A stretch of DNA of 64,000 nt from VXYL01 sp963665195 (GCA_963665195.1 OY762070.1:1488001-1552000), one strand, 5' to 3'. Positions 28,577-36,966 are shown, counted from the first letter of the stretch. Notes: generated from the sequence alone by a model not told the origin. Made by a program: numbers and translations.

Positions 28577-30217
28577 ATGGAACTGATGAACCCCTGCGGC
28601 GCTTTCGACGCTTCCCCAGCCCCGCTGACCCGGCGCGTGGTGCTCGGCCCAGACACCACGTTGGGCCTATTCGCCAACGACAAGAAGAACGCGGACGTGC
28701 TGCTGCGGCATCTACAGCGCGGCCTCGAAGAGTCCTTCGGCGTGCGCGACTTCCGCTGGTTCATGAAGGAAGCCACGGAGCCCGCCGCATTCACGCCCGA
28801 CTTCATCGACGGCTGCGATGCCGTAGTAGGCGCCGTCTGCGACTGAGGCTCCTGCACGTCGTGGTGTATCCATGACCTGATCGAGCTCGAAAAGCAGGGC
28901 ATCCCGTCCGTCGGCATCGCCACGGACGAGTTCTTCGCGCTTGCGAAGACGGAGGCGATGGGCTGGGGCCTGCCCGGCCTGCCCATCGTCGTGGTGCTGC
29001 ATCCGCTCGCCAAACGCAATGCCGAGGAGTGCGCGGCGCTCGCGGCCGGCGCGCTGGGCGAAGTTGCTTCCGCGCTAACGGAGGACCCTGTCGCCCTGGA
29101 GGCGCGCTATCGCGAGAAGACGATCCCAAGCGGCGCGCGGCTGCGCCACAAGTCGCTGTTCGACAGCGAGTTCAATGCCCCGGACGCACCCGAGCGCGTT
29201 CGCGGCCCCGACTCCATCGAGGCATTGAATCGCCTCTTCTACGCCCGCGGCTGGACCGACGGGCTGCCGGTGCTGCCGCCAACGCCGCGCCGCTGCGAAG
29301 CGATGCTGGCCGGAAGAGATCCCAGTAACTTGGTCTCCATCGTCGAGCCCCGCCTAGGTCGCGCGACGATGGGCAAGCTCGCCGCCAATGCGGTCATGGC
29401 CGGCTGCGACCCCGAGCACTTCCCCGTCGTTCTCGCGGCAACGCGGGCGATGTGCGATCCCGCCTTCAACCTCAAAGCGATTCAATCGACGACGCATCCC
29501 TGCACCGTGGGTTGTCTCGTGGGTGGGCCAATCGTGGATGCGATCAGCGTGAACGGCGGCTACAACGCGCTCGGCCAGGGCAGCAAGGCCAATGCGGCGA
29601 TCGGGCGCACGATCCGCCTGATCCTCATCAACATCGGCGGCGCATCGCCGGGCGTGCTGGATCGTTCCACTATGGGATCGCCCGCCAAATACGCCCTGTG
29701 CTTCGCCGAGAATGCCGAAGCGAATCCGTGGCCGTCCTACCATGCGGACCTCGGCCTCGATTCCGCGGCAAGCCATGTGACCGTCTTCGGCGTGGAAGGT
29801 CCGCACAACGTCAACGACCACTACGGCCGGGATGCGGAGGAGATCCTGCTGACGATCGCGGGGACATTGGCCTCGCCGGGCGCGAACAACTTCTACCTTG
29901 AGGGGCAGCCGGTCGTCGTGCTCGGCCCTGAGCACGCCGAAGTGATCGCCGCCGGTGGCTTCTCCAAAGCGGACGTCAAGACGTTCCTCAGCGAGCGGGC
30001 CATCGTGCCGCGGGCGCTCGTCTCGGAGGCGATGATCGAGGAGCTTGAACGACGGCTGCCGGACCATCTGCTGGGCCCGGGCGGACGCGACGGCGTGCGC
30101 TTCATCACCAAACCGGACGACCTGATCCTCCTAGTGGCTGGCGGCGCGGGGAGACACTCAGCCGTGCTGCCGACATTCGGCCATTCCACGCGCGCGGTGA
30201 CGCGCAAGGTGGAGTAG
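28577..30217 (+). CDS. UGSC-family selenoprotein (in-frame TGA = selenocysteine 90)
   Basis: One frame from the ATG at 28577 to the TAG at 30215-30217, 546 residues if the TGA at 28844-28846 is read as selenocysteine. The TGA lies exactly in the family motif: AVVGAVCD-U-GSCTSWCIHD. The (U/C)GSC motif names this thioredoxin-like family, in which U is expected at this spot. A SECIS-like hairpin starts 11 nt after the TGA. The first ~150 residues form the UGSC domain (VVLGPDTTLGLFANDKKNAD before; ELEKQGIPSVGIATDEFF after). The remaining ~350 (from SIEALNRLFYARGWTDGLPV, through STTHPCTVGCLVGGPI) are a conserved-looking but unnamed domain, often cysteine-bearing. Probably a redox enzyme; the substrate is unknown. 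selA/selB/selC/selD are not in the window. A premature stop is the alternative, but the motif match argues strongly against it. Confidence 0.88.
28858..28876 (+). promoter_or_regulatory. Bacterial SECIS-like hairpin
   Basis: GUCGUGG (28858-28864) pairs over seven positions (one G-U) with CCAUGAC (28870-28876), leaving the loop UGUAU, which contains the G/U expected of SelB-binding loops. It starts 11 nt after the UGA, the spacing of the minimal functional element of E. coli fdhF. It lies inside the coding sequence, as bacterial SECIS elements do. Confidence 0.75.
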
Positions 30218-30257
30218 CCGCGGCCCACCCCCAAGCGGAACATGGGACACTGGGTCC

Positions 30258-31269
30258 GTGCGCTTCTTCAACACCACGGGCCCGGTCGAGGCGGCAGACC
30301 ACTACTGCATTCCGCCGTTGGATCGGCTCGACCTCGCGGGCCCTGCTGGCCCAGCACACCGAAGCCACCGGCCAGACGTTCACCCCGGCAGCGCTGGACG
30401 CCGTATGGGCGCAGACCCAGGGTCAGCCGTGGCTCGTGAATGCCCTTGCCGCCGAGACCTGCTTCCGCGACAAAGCCGGACGGGACCGCTTCCGCGCGAT
30501 TCGCGCGATTAATGCCGAGCACATCCTAAACGCCCGCGAGCAGCTCATCCGCCGCCGCGTGACGCACCTCGACCAGCTCGGCAGGCAGCTGCAAGAACCT
30601 CGCGTCCGTCGGGTCGTGGCGCCCATCATGAGCGGCGCGGACGAGGACCAGGAAGCATTCTCCACCGAGGACCTCGAATACGCGCGCGATCTCGGACTGC
30701 TGGCCAGCCATCCTCCTCTGCGCATCGCGAACCCCATCTACGCCGAAGTCGTGCCTAGGGAACTGACCAGCGCCGCTCAGGAGCGACTGGTACAGGAAAC
30801 CGCCTGGTACGTGGAAGACGATGGCGATCTGAACGTGGCGAAGCTGCTCGCAGCATTCCAGTCCTTCTTCCGCGAGCATTCCGAGCATTGGGTGGAACGC
30901 TTCGAGTACCGGGAGGCCGGGCCGCAGCTTCTCCTGCAAGCCTTCCTGCAACGCATCGTCAACAGCGGCGGCCGAATCGAGCGCGAGTACGGGCTCGGCC
31001 GAGGGCGGACCGACTTGCTGATCCTCTGGCAGCAGGAAGCACAGACCAGCAGATTCGTGATCGAGTGCAAAGTACTGGGCGCGAAATCCGGCCTGGAGTC
31101 GACGATCCGACAGGGCATCCAGCAAACCCTCGACTACATGGACCGCTGCGCCGCCAAAGCGGGCCATTTGGTGATCTTCGACTGCGCACCGGACAAGCCC
31201 TGGTCCGAGAAGGTATTTCGCCGGGACGAGCAGACGGAGTTGGGCACGATGACCATTTGGGGGATGTAG
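30258..31269 (+). pseudogene. AAA-ATPase-like / PD-(D/E)XK protein with its ATPase core deleted
   Basis: The N-terminal signature of this family is intact (GTG start, MRFFNTTGPVEAADHYCIPP then LDRLDL). Right after it, near 30330, the frame switches and the sequence jumps to the late part of the ATPase domain (LLAQHTEATGQTFTPAALDA, then GQPWLVNALA). About 200 residues holding Walker A, Walker B and sensors are therefore missing. The C-terminal nuclease-like domain is complete (RTDLLILW ... FVIECKVLG, a D...ExK pair) and ends at the TAG at 31267-31269. An alternative short product could start at the GTG at 30436, but without the ATPase it would be an orphan fragment. Confidence 0.8.
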
Positions 31270-31404
31270 ACGGTCAGGGCGAGACAAAGCACATGTCAGA
31301 TTGAGCCTTCCAGCAGGGCGGTGACGGATCTCTGGTCCGCGCCGTATATGCCCCGGCACGGCGCGTATCGGACATCTGCCCTGCACCCGAACCGGTGCAA
31401 GCCC

Positions 31405-31440
31405 TTGACGCGCCATCCGTTAGTGGTCTACATTAGACCA
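31405..31440 (+). promoter_or_regulatory. Promoter and palindromic operator of the phd-vapC module
   Basis: -35 TTGACG (31405-31410), 18-nt spacer, -10 TACATT (31429-31434). A perfect 7-3-7 palindrome, TGGTCTA-CAT-TAGACCA (31424-31440), covers the -10 and the predicted start point, the expected position of an antitoxin autorepression site. The antitoxin ATG is only nine bases further on. Confidence 0.75.
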
Positions 31441-31449
31441 TATTGAAAC

Positions 31450-31797
31450 ATGGGCATAGCTCAGATGGCGCGTGAGCCGCGGGTGTCGTCCGAACCAGAG
31501 GTGCGACCATCCCCAGGATCCGGTACTCCCGGTAGGGGCACCGTCTGGACTGTGGCGCAGGCCAAGGCCCGGCTCTCGGAGGTACTTCGCATGGCGGAGG
31601 TCGAGGGCCCCCAGACCATCGGCAAGCGCAACCCCTTCGTGGTGGTCTCTGCGGAAACCTGGAACGCCCTTGCCTCCAACCAAGAGCCGCTGGGCGAGTG
31701 GCTGATCGAGAACACTCCCCGGGGGCAAGAGCCGCTAGCGCCCGCGCTTCGTTCGTCCAAACGCAGTACGCCTTTCGCCGACGAAGACGACCGATGA
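31450..31797 (+). CDS. Phd/YefM-family antitoxin
   Basis: 115 residues. The core (TVWTVAQAKARLSEVLRMAE then PQTIGKRNPFVVVSAETWN) is the Phd/YefM DNA-binding fold, followed by a toxin-wrapping tail. Residues 1-30 are a disordered extension; an ATG at 31465 is an alternative start. Its stop overlaps the toxin start (ATGA), so toxin translation is coupled. It should neutralise the PIN toxin and repress its own promoter through the palindrome just upstream. Confidence 0.85.
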   Translation: MGIAQMAREPRVSSEPEVRPSPGSGTPGRGTVWTVAQAKARLSEVLRMAEVEGPQTIGKRNPFVVVSAETWNALASNQEPLGEWLIENTPRGQEPLAPALRSSKRSTPFADEDDR

Positions 31798-32219
31798 CAG
31801 GGCTCGTGTTGGACACCAACGTCGTGTCGGAACTCACGAAGCGAGAGCCCAATCGTGCCGTCCTTGGTTTCTTCGCCACCGAACGCGACCTATGGCTGTC
31901 CACCCTTGTCATGCACGAACTGACCTTCGGCGTAAGCGTCTTGCCGGCTGGACGGCGACGCGATGGCCTGAGCGATTGGCTGGCTGCTCTAACCAGCACC
32001 TACGCTCGCCGCATCCTGCCTATCGGTCAGAGAGAGGCAACACAAGCCGCTCTGCTCCGCGCCGAGGCTCGACGATGGGGCCAGCAAGTCGATGTTGGAG
32101 ACGCACTGATTGCCGGGACGGCGAGCGTACATGGACTTGGCGTCGCAACGCGCAACATCGCCGACTTCCGTGGCATGGATGTGCCGCTCGTGGACCCGTG
32201 GGTGCCGCCTGCCCAATGA
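31794..32219 (+). CDS. vapC: PIN-domain toxin (VapC/FitB type)
   Basis: 141 residues. All PIN acidic residues are visible: D in LVLDTNVVSEL, E in VMHELTFGV, D in VGDALIAGTA, and D in ATRNIADFRG. VapC toxins are Mg2+-dependent RNases that cut tRNA or rRNA. The ATG overlaps the antitoxin stop. Together with the Phd-type antitoxin this is one of only two complete modules in the island. Confidence 0.9.
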   Translation: MTGLVLDTNVVSELTKREPNRAVLGFFATERDLWLSTLVMHELTFGVSVLPAGRRRDGLSDWLAALTSTYARRILPIGQREATQAALLRAEARRWGQQVDVGDALIAGTASVHGLGVATRNIADFRGMDVPLVDPWVPPAQ

Positions 32220-32235
32220 TCCGTTCAGTGGGCTT

Positions 32236-32331
32236 GAGGATGTCCGCGATCATCGCTTCCGGCCGCGGTTGCAGAACCAACGAGATACCAACGGGATAGA
32301 TGAGGAAGTCCGTATCCACATGGGCAGTCAC
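32236..32331 (-). pseudogene. Remnant of a PIN toxin
   Basis: A GTG overlapping the antitoxin stop by one base opens a frame reading TAHVDTDFLIYPVG, the first beta strand and catalytic Asp of a PIN domain. Similarity ends after about 15 residues; the rest (ISLVLQPRPEAMIADIL) is not PIN-like. The toxin body was deleted where the neighbouring module's 3' end now abuts. Confidence 0.55.
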
Positions 32332-32585
32332 TAGAACCCTTCGTCCTGTTCCTTGAGGCGGCGCACCTCTTCCGCCGCATCATGGCCCTCGAACAGCTCG
32401 AAGAGTCGATGGAGCAGCCGCACGCGCTCCGCACATCGCTCCGGCGGAACGCCCAAGACGGCGTCCCGGTGGCCGAGCAGGGATCGACGAACTGCTTCCG
32501 ATGGTGAGCACCGATACCGCACGGCAAGCCGCTGCATCGCAGCATGCGCGTCGTCGTCCAGCAAGAGGTTGGTCTGATGGCGCAT
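32331..32585 (-). CDS. VapB-like antitoxin, orphaned
   Basis: 84 residues from the ATG at 32585 (RHQTNLLLDDDAHAAMQRLA). The start looks like a ribbon-helix-helix strand followed by two helices; the tail is acidic and basic in turn (ELFEGHDAAEEVRRLKEQDE). Assignment rests on this layout and on the PIN scrap that follows in the expected position. With the toxin gone it is probably non-functional as a module, but it could still counter related toxins. Confidence 0.55.
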   Translation of the reverse strand: MRHQTNLLLDDDAHAAMQRLAVRYRCSPSEAVRRSLLGHRDAVLGVPPERCAERVRLLHRLFELFEGHDAAEEVRRLKEQDEGF

Positions 32586-32639
32586 GTCGTGACCGCTCGG
32601 CAACCAAAGAGCCGACCAACCATACACATCACGATCTAT

Positions 32640-32960
32640 GGCTGCGCCCGCATAGTTCGGTCCCGATCCACCCAGTCCACCACCGCGGGCGTCCTACCTG
32701 CCGCGCGAGCCTTCAGCACGACCACTCGGAGCATGAACGTGCCCTCCAAGGCGTCGAGGTGACGGCGACCAAGCCGGCGCACCTGGAGTTCTCCCAAGAC
32801 CTCATGGTGAACACGCCCGCACTCTACCCGACATCCGCAGCTCGCGAAGGCGAAATCTCGGCACTGAGGAGAGCCGTCCGGACGTGCTCCGGGGAGGGGC
32901 GCCGTACGCCGAGTTCCGCGGCCCCGGCGTTCCGCACGCTGCTTGAGTGATCCTGAAGCA
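32640..32960 (-). pseudogene. Scrap of an AAA_14/DUF4143 ATPase
   Basis: The minus strand reads RRLGRRHLDALEGTFMLRVV, which matches the segment RRYLDALEGTFMVRSL of the complete ATPase next door; 28 bases at 32733-32760 are identical to 33482-33509. Flanking sequence is degraded and contains no other domain. It is a leftover of a second, related ATPase gene or of a partial duplication. Confidence 0.6.
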
Positions 32961-33030
32961 CCCGGTGGACGCACGTCGAGCGGAGCTGGTGCGGCGGCGT
33001 CAGGCAGGGCCAGCCGAGGCGGCCGTCCGG

Positions 33031-34122
33031 CTAGGAAAGGTCCTCCAACATCCGCACGGCCGCGACGGCTCGGATTCGTTCTGCGAGCGGGAAGGTGTGC
33101 TCTCCGGCGTGGATCACATCCAGCGAGTCCACTCCGAGGTCCGCGACCGCCGTGCGCATCGAGCGGGTGACGGCCGGCGCACTCGTTCGCTTCACCTCGA
33201 AGCCGCGCAGCCGCCCGCTGCGTTCAACGATCAGGTCGATCTCGGCGCCGGAGTGGGTCGCCCAGAAGTAGCACTGCCGTTCGTCCAGCTCAAGCGTCTG
33301 GAGGATGTTCTCGATCACGAAGCCTTCCCAGGAGGCACCGACCTTCGGGTGCCGGTCGAGATCCTCACGCCCGCGGATGTCGAGCAGTCGATGCAGCAGG
33401 CCGGTGTCGCGCACGTAGACCTTCGGCGCCTTCACCTGCCGCTTGCCGAGGTTGGCGCTCCACGGCTTGAGGCTGCGCACCATGAACGTGCCCTCCAAGG
33501 CGTCGAGGTAGCGGCGCACGGCATGGTGCGAGACGCCGAACGCCCTGCCGAGCTCGGAGGCGTTCCAGATCTGCGCGTGGTAGTGCGCCAGCATGGTCCA
33601 GAACCGTTCCATCGTGGCGCCCGGAATCGCGATGCCGAGCTGCGGCATGTCGCGCTCGACGAAGGTGCGAACGAAGTTCCTGCGCCAGCGCATGCTTGCC
33701 TCGTCGCTTCGCGCCGTGTAGGAAGCGGGGAAGCCGCCGCGCAGCCACAGCTCGTCCATCGCTGCGGGGCCCGTTTCCAACAGCGAGAAGCCGGGCAGCT
33801 CGTAGTAGGCGATGCGTCCCGCGAGCGACTCCGAACTCTGCCGCAGCAGGTCCGGAGACGCGCTGCCGAGCACCAGGAAGCGGGCGGGAAGCGGGCGGCG
33901 GTCCGCCAACACGCGCAGCGTGGGGAACAGCTCCGGGCGCCGCTGCACCTCGTACAGGACGACGAGCCCCTGCAAGGGCTCCAGCGCGAGCAGCGGGTCG
34001 GCGAGCCGTGCAAGATCGGCCGAGGACTCCAAGTCGAAGAGGTGGGCCGACGGGTGCTGCGCCGCGAGTTCGTTGGCTAGCGTCGTCTTGCCCACTTGGC
34101 GGGCACCGACCAGGGCGACCAC
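33031..34122 (-). CDS. AAA_14 / DUF4143 ATP-binding protein
   Basis: 363 residues: P-loop GARQVGKTTLANEL right at the start, Walker-B-like LVVLYEVQRRPELF, arginine motif VLGSASPDLLRQSSESL, and the DUF4143 nuclease-like C-terminus (SGAEIDLIVERSGRLRGFEV). Function of the family is unresolved; it is frequent in accessory regions. The listed GTG start leaves almost nothing before the P-loop, whereas relatives have ~30 residues more. Removing one C from the CCCC run just upstream (about 34123-34127) joins the frame to NIAATLKACSMLP and an ATG at 34207, so the true 5' end probably carries a one-base frameshift. Confidence 0.75.
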   Translation of the reverse strand: MVALVGARQVGKTTLANELAAQHPSAHLFDLESSADLARLADPLLALEPLQGLVVLYEVQRRPELFPTLRVLADRRPLPARFLVLGSASPDLLRQSSESLAGRIAYYELPGFSLLETGPAAMDELWLRGGFPASYTARSDEASMRWRRNFVRTFVERDMPQLGIAIPGATMERFWTMLAHYHAQIWNASELGRAFGVSHHAVRRYLDALEGTFMVRSLKPWSANLGKRQVKAPKVYVRDTGLLHRLLDIRGREDLDRHPKVGASWEGFVIENILQTLELDERQCYFWATHSGAEIDLIVERSGRLRGFEVKRTSAPAVTRSMRTAVADLGVDSLDVIHAGEHTFPLAERIRAVAAVRMLEDLS

Positions 34123-34279
34123 GGGGCAGCATAGAGCAAGCCTTCAGTGTTGCGGCGATGTTGCGCGGGTCTTTCGGGTCAGCATTACCACGAGATTTGG
34201 ACGGCATGCGTCCAATTTTCAAGGTACCACTCGCGTCGCCGGCGCTGCTCCTGTCCGCCTTCAAGCCGTGGTCATCGCC

Positions 34280-34547
34280 GTCTTGACCCCAAGGACTGAC
34301 GACCAATGCGCCGAGCGGCAGGAAGTCGGCGACGTTGCGCGTCAGGACTTCGAGGCCGTGTTCGCGAGCGGTGGCGGCGATCAAGCCGTCCGGTGCGGCC
34401 GCCTGATGGCCAGTGCGCCGGGCCAAGGCGTCGATTTAGCCTCAAGGCGCCGTCGCTGGGGCCAACCGGGCGACCGCCTTGACTGCCAACGCACCTTTGC
34501 GGATGACGGACTTCACAGATGACGCAGGTGCCGAGCAGCACTCTCAC
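34280..34547 (-). pseudogene. Degenerate PIN toxin
   Basis: From a GTG overlapping the antitoxin stop (GTGA) the sequence reads RVLLGTCVICEVRHPQRC: the catalytic Asp of the usual LLDTC is Gly. After a frameshift the C-terminal part is recognisable in another frame (APDGLIAATAREHGLEVLTR, then NVADFLPLGALVVSPW). A key residue and the frame are both lost, so this toxin is dead. Confidence 0.75.
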
Positions 34548-34804
34548 AGCGCGGCATCGCGCATTGGGTGGCTGTCCCGCTGCGCCGCTACGCCCTCAGG
34601 CGACGCACCATCCATCAAGTACGCGATGAAGCCGCCGCCGCGGCCGGCCAACCCGCCATAGGTCTCCTCCGCGACTACCACAACGGCCTCGCCGCGCCAG
34701 ACGATCCGCTACGGTCGCTCCCTCAGCGCCTTGGTCAAGACCTCGCTCAGTCGGTTCTCGGCTTCGGTCAAGCCCCAATCCGTGCCGCCTTCGGTATCTG
34801 CCAT
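34544..34804 (-). pseudogene. Phd-type antitoxin with internal stop
   Basis: From the ATG at 34804 the frame reads GTDWGLTEAENRLSEVLTKA and LRERP, hits TAG at 34709-34711, and resumes RIVWRGEAVVVVAEETYGGL to a TGA at 34544-34546. This is the Phd/YefM fold in one frame with a single amber codon. Partner of the degenerate PIN toxin, so the whole module has decayed. Confidence 0.75.
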
Positions 34805-34957
34805 CTGCTTGCTCGCGGCGTACCCCGCCTTCGTCCCAACTGGATGGACATGTTGGCTCGGATCGAGCATCTGTAGCAAGGGAACCAGGTCGATGGCTTG
34901 ACTCACCGGCGACACTCGTTGACACGGGCTTCCTGCGGACGCACGTACGGAGCAGGC

Positions 34958-34987
34958 TTGACCTCCCAGCATGCGAGCTACTACTGT
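34958..34987 (+). promoter_or_regulatory. Promoter of the RHH antitoxin gene
   Basis: -35 TTGACC (34958-34963), 18-nt spacer, -10 TACTGT (34982-34987). The start would be near 34994, about 36 bases before the ATG at 35031, which has a GGAGG site (GTGGAGGCAGC). Confidence 0.5.
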
Positions 34988-35030
34988 GATCCCAGAATGA
35001 ATCATCACCGACTCGACGAGTGGAGGCAGC

Positions 35031-35288
35031 ATGAAGCAGCTAACCATCAGGGGGTTCGACGACGAGCTGGGCGCGTACCTTGAGGATCTGGCGCACCGGG
35101 AGGGCATTTCCCTGAACCGGGCCGTGATGCGGTTGCTTCGCCGGGGTGCGGACCTCGACGAAGGCAAGGCGGACATCGTGGGTTCGTCGCTGGACCATCT
35201 GATGGGCACCTGGTCGAGCAAGGAGGCTGATCGCATTGACGAGGCACTCGAGGGCTTCTCACGCATCGACGAAGCGATGTGGAAGTGA
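35031..35288 (+). CDS. Ribbon-helix-helix (VapB-like) antitoxin
   Basis: 85 residues. MKQLTIRGFDDELGAYLEDL then GISLNRAVMRLLRRGADL is a clear beta-alpha-alpha RHH DNA-binding fold with an Arc/MetJ-like layout. The tail (LDHLMGTWSSKEADRIDEAL) would wrap the toxin. GGAGG precedes the ATG. Its stop overlaps a GTG that begins a PIN toxin, but that toxin is cut off after 15 codons. Confidence 0.85.
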   Translation: MKQLTIRGFDDELGAYLEDLAHREGISLNRAVMRLLRRGADLDEGKADIVGSSLDHLMGTWSSKEADRIDEALEGFSRIDEAMWK

Positions 35289-35332
35289 GGGCTGTACTGG
35301 ACTCGAACGCGTATTCCCAGGGCCGGGCTTGA
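35285..35332 (+). pseudogene. PIN toxin truncated after 15 codons
   Basis: GTG overlapping the antitoxin TGA (GTGA) opens MRAVLDSNAYSQGRA, the first strand and catalytic Asp of a PIN domain, then an immediate TGA. No downstream PIN sequence was found in any frame before the next module. Confidence 0.7.
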
Positions 35333-35407
35333 ACCACAAGCCGACCGCGATGCCGCGCCCCCGCCTCGGCACCCCGCTAACTAACAGACCCGACCCCACC
35401 CATTCCG

Positions 35408-35436
35408 TTGACGCTCCGCGCGGCGGCTCTTACGAT
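35408..35436 (+). promoter_or_regulatory. Promoter of a vapBC module, predicted leaderless
   Basis: -35 TTGACG (35408-35413), 17-nt spacer, -10 TACGAT (35431-35436). Normal initiation about 7 nt downstream falls on or next to the ATG at 35444, leaving no room for a ribosome binding site. Confidence 0.7.
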
Positions 35437-35443
35437 TGCAGGT

Positions 35444-35683
35444 ATGGAAAGAACGCTGAGTCTTGATGCCGATGTGGAGGCCATGCTCCGGGACGAGATG
35501 GCATCCCATGGCACGACCCTGAGCCAAACGGTGAATGCGTGCCTCCGCCGCGGCCTGTCCCCGCACCAAGGCCGCGCATCGCCATTCGTCGTCAAGGCCC
35601 GCCCCATGGGCCTGCGACCAGGGATCAGCCTAGAGAACATTGGCAAGTTGCTCGAGCAGCTCGACGGCTTGGCTCACCGGTGA
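35444..35683 (+). CDS. VapB-like antitoxin
   Basis: 79 residues: MERTLSLDADVEAMLRDEMA then TTLSQTVNACLRRGL, a beta strand followed by two helices as in RHH antitoxins, then a short tail with KARPMGLRPGISLENIGK typical of VapB partners. The start is the ATG at 35444, immediately after the promoter. The stop overlaps the toxin GTG (GTGA). Confidence 0.85.
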   Translation: MERTLSLDADVEAMLRDEMASHGTTLSQTVNACLRRGLSPHQGRASPFVVKARPMGLRPGISLENIGKLLEQLDGLAHR

Positions 35684-36108
35684 CCCTCATAGACGCGAAC
35701 CTCCTGCTGTACGCGTACGACTCGGACAGCCCCCATCAAGCGGCATCGAGACGCTGGCTCGAAGCAGAACTGGCTTCCGGTCGCACCGTCGGCCTCGCGC
35801 TCGTCACCCTTCTCGCATTCGTACGCATAGCCACCGACCGGCGAATTTACCAGCAGCCACTGTCGCCAGCGGAGGCGTGTGCCCTGGTGGACGACTGGCT
35901 GGCACAGCCGAATGTGAGGTTGGTCGAGCCGGGCACCGACAGTTGGCAACGGCTTGGCGCAGTCTGCGAGCAGAGCGGCGTAGCCGGCGCCACCGTGATG
36001 GACGCCCACCTCGCCGTGCTGGCGGCAGAGCGCGATGCGGTGATAGCGACCGCCGACCGCGACTTCCGCAGATTCCCAAGCATCCGCACCGTGAATCCCA
36101 TCGCCTAG
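35680..36108 (+). CDS. vapC: VapC-family PIN toxin
   Basis: 142 residues, GTG start coupled to the antitoxin stop. Acidic site residues: D in TLIDANLLLYAYD, E in PAEACALVDDW region, D in TVMDAHLAVLA, and D in ATADRDFRRFP. This variant (TxxDANLLLYA, W in RRWLEAEL) is the common TA-system VapC branch. Together with its antitoxin it is the second complete module of the island. Confidence 0.9.
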   Translation: MTLIDANLLLYAYDSDSPHQAASRRWLEAELASGRTVGLALVTLLAFVRIATDRRIYQQPLSPAEACALVDDWLAQPNVRLVEPGTDSWQRLGAVCEQSGVAGATVMDAHLAVLAAERDAVIATADRDFRRFPSIRTVNPIA

Positions 36109-36234
36109 CCGGCGCAGCCGCCATCGAGTTCGGCGACATGCGGCCGTGGCGCGAACAGAAAGGCCAACTCCAGCCGAACTGAGGGTGAACGGGTACCCCG
36201 TCGCCTTCAGGCAAATCAAAGCGAGTCCGACCCG

Positions 36235-36683
36235 ACGCTGGGCTCCCCCAAGTCGTCCAACTGAGCATCCGGGGCTGGCCGACACGGCGCAGGCGCCTGT
36301 CGTTGGTGACGAACGTCTCGCAGCCATGAACCAAGGCCGTCGCGACATGCAGGGCATCCATGGAGCGCAGACCGAACTCGGCCCGCAGACGAACCGACTG
36401 GTCAATCACGCGCAGGTCGTCCGGAACCACTTCAATGCAGGGCGCATGTTCGATGAGCGCTGAGTAGCGTGGTACCAGGTCATGCCGGCCCTCCTTCATC
36501 GGCCGCGTCAGAAGTTCCGTCAGCAGAATCTCGCTCGCAATAACCCCGATTCGCTCTCGGTCAATGAGCGCCAAGAGCTAGCGACTTGCCGTCGGAGCCC
36601 CTCGAAGCCCTCAAAGGCGTAGATGTAGCGGTTGGCGTCAGGAACGTGCGCCGCCCAAGCCCGAGGACATCCGCCGAGGCATC
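36235..36683 (-). pseudogene. PIN toxin with frameshifts
   Basis: Pieces of one PIN domain lie in different frames: PDANRYIYAFEGFEGLRRQV (catalytic Asp present, about 36590-36650), then ALIDRERIGVIASEILLTEL and SMDALHVATALVHGCETFVT (about 36270-36574), then a short tail DAQLDDLGEP in a third frame. At least two frameshifts, one near 36580, prevent translation. It follows an intact antitoxin, whose stop overlaps a possible ATG (TGATG). Confidence 0.75.
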
Positions 36684-36942
36684 AATCCCCATGGCCGATT
36701 CGGCTTCTCTCGATCTCCGCATCGGCCTCCTCGCGCGAGCCATAGAGTCCAGAGGCAGCCCCGAAAAGGTCGCGCATCGTACGGGAGCCTTCGGGCGTTT
36801 CCGAAGCGTGTACTGTGATCAGGATCCGGGCACCGTCCGTGGTCACGTACAGGGCGTCGCCCGTCCGGAGACCAGTGGAAATCACCACCTCCTCCGGCAA
36901 CGTGACTTGGTTTTCGGGCTGCAGTTCGGTCAACGGCTTCAT
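36682..36942 (-). CDS. AbrB/MazE-like antitoxin
   Basis: 86 residues from an ATG with GGCGGAG upstream. NQVTLPEEVVISTGLRTGD and LYVTTDGARILITV are the swapped-hairpin AbrB (SpoVT/AbrB) strands. The tail (SREEADAEIERSRIGHGD) would bind the toxin. Its toxin is frameshifted, so it is probably an orphan. A good promoter lies 25-54 bases upstream. Confidence 0.8.
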   Translation of the reverse strand: MKPLTELQPENQVTLPEEVVISTGLRTGDALYVTTDGARILITVHASETPEGSRTMRDLFGAASGLYGSREEADAEIERSRIGHGD

Positions 36943-36966
36943 GTCGACTCCGCCTCGGGAGCGCCA

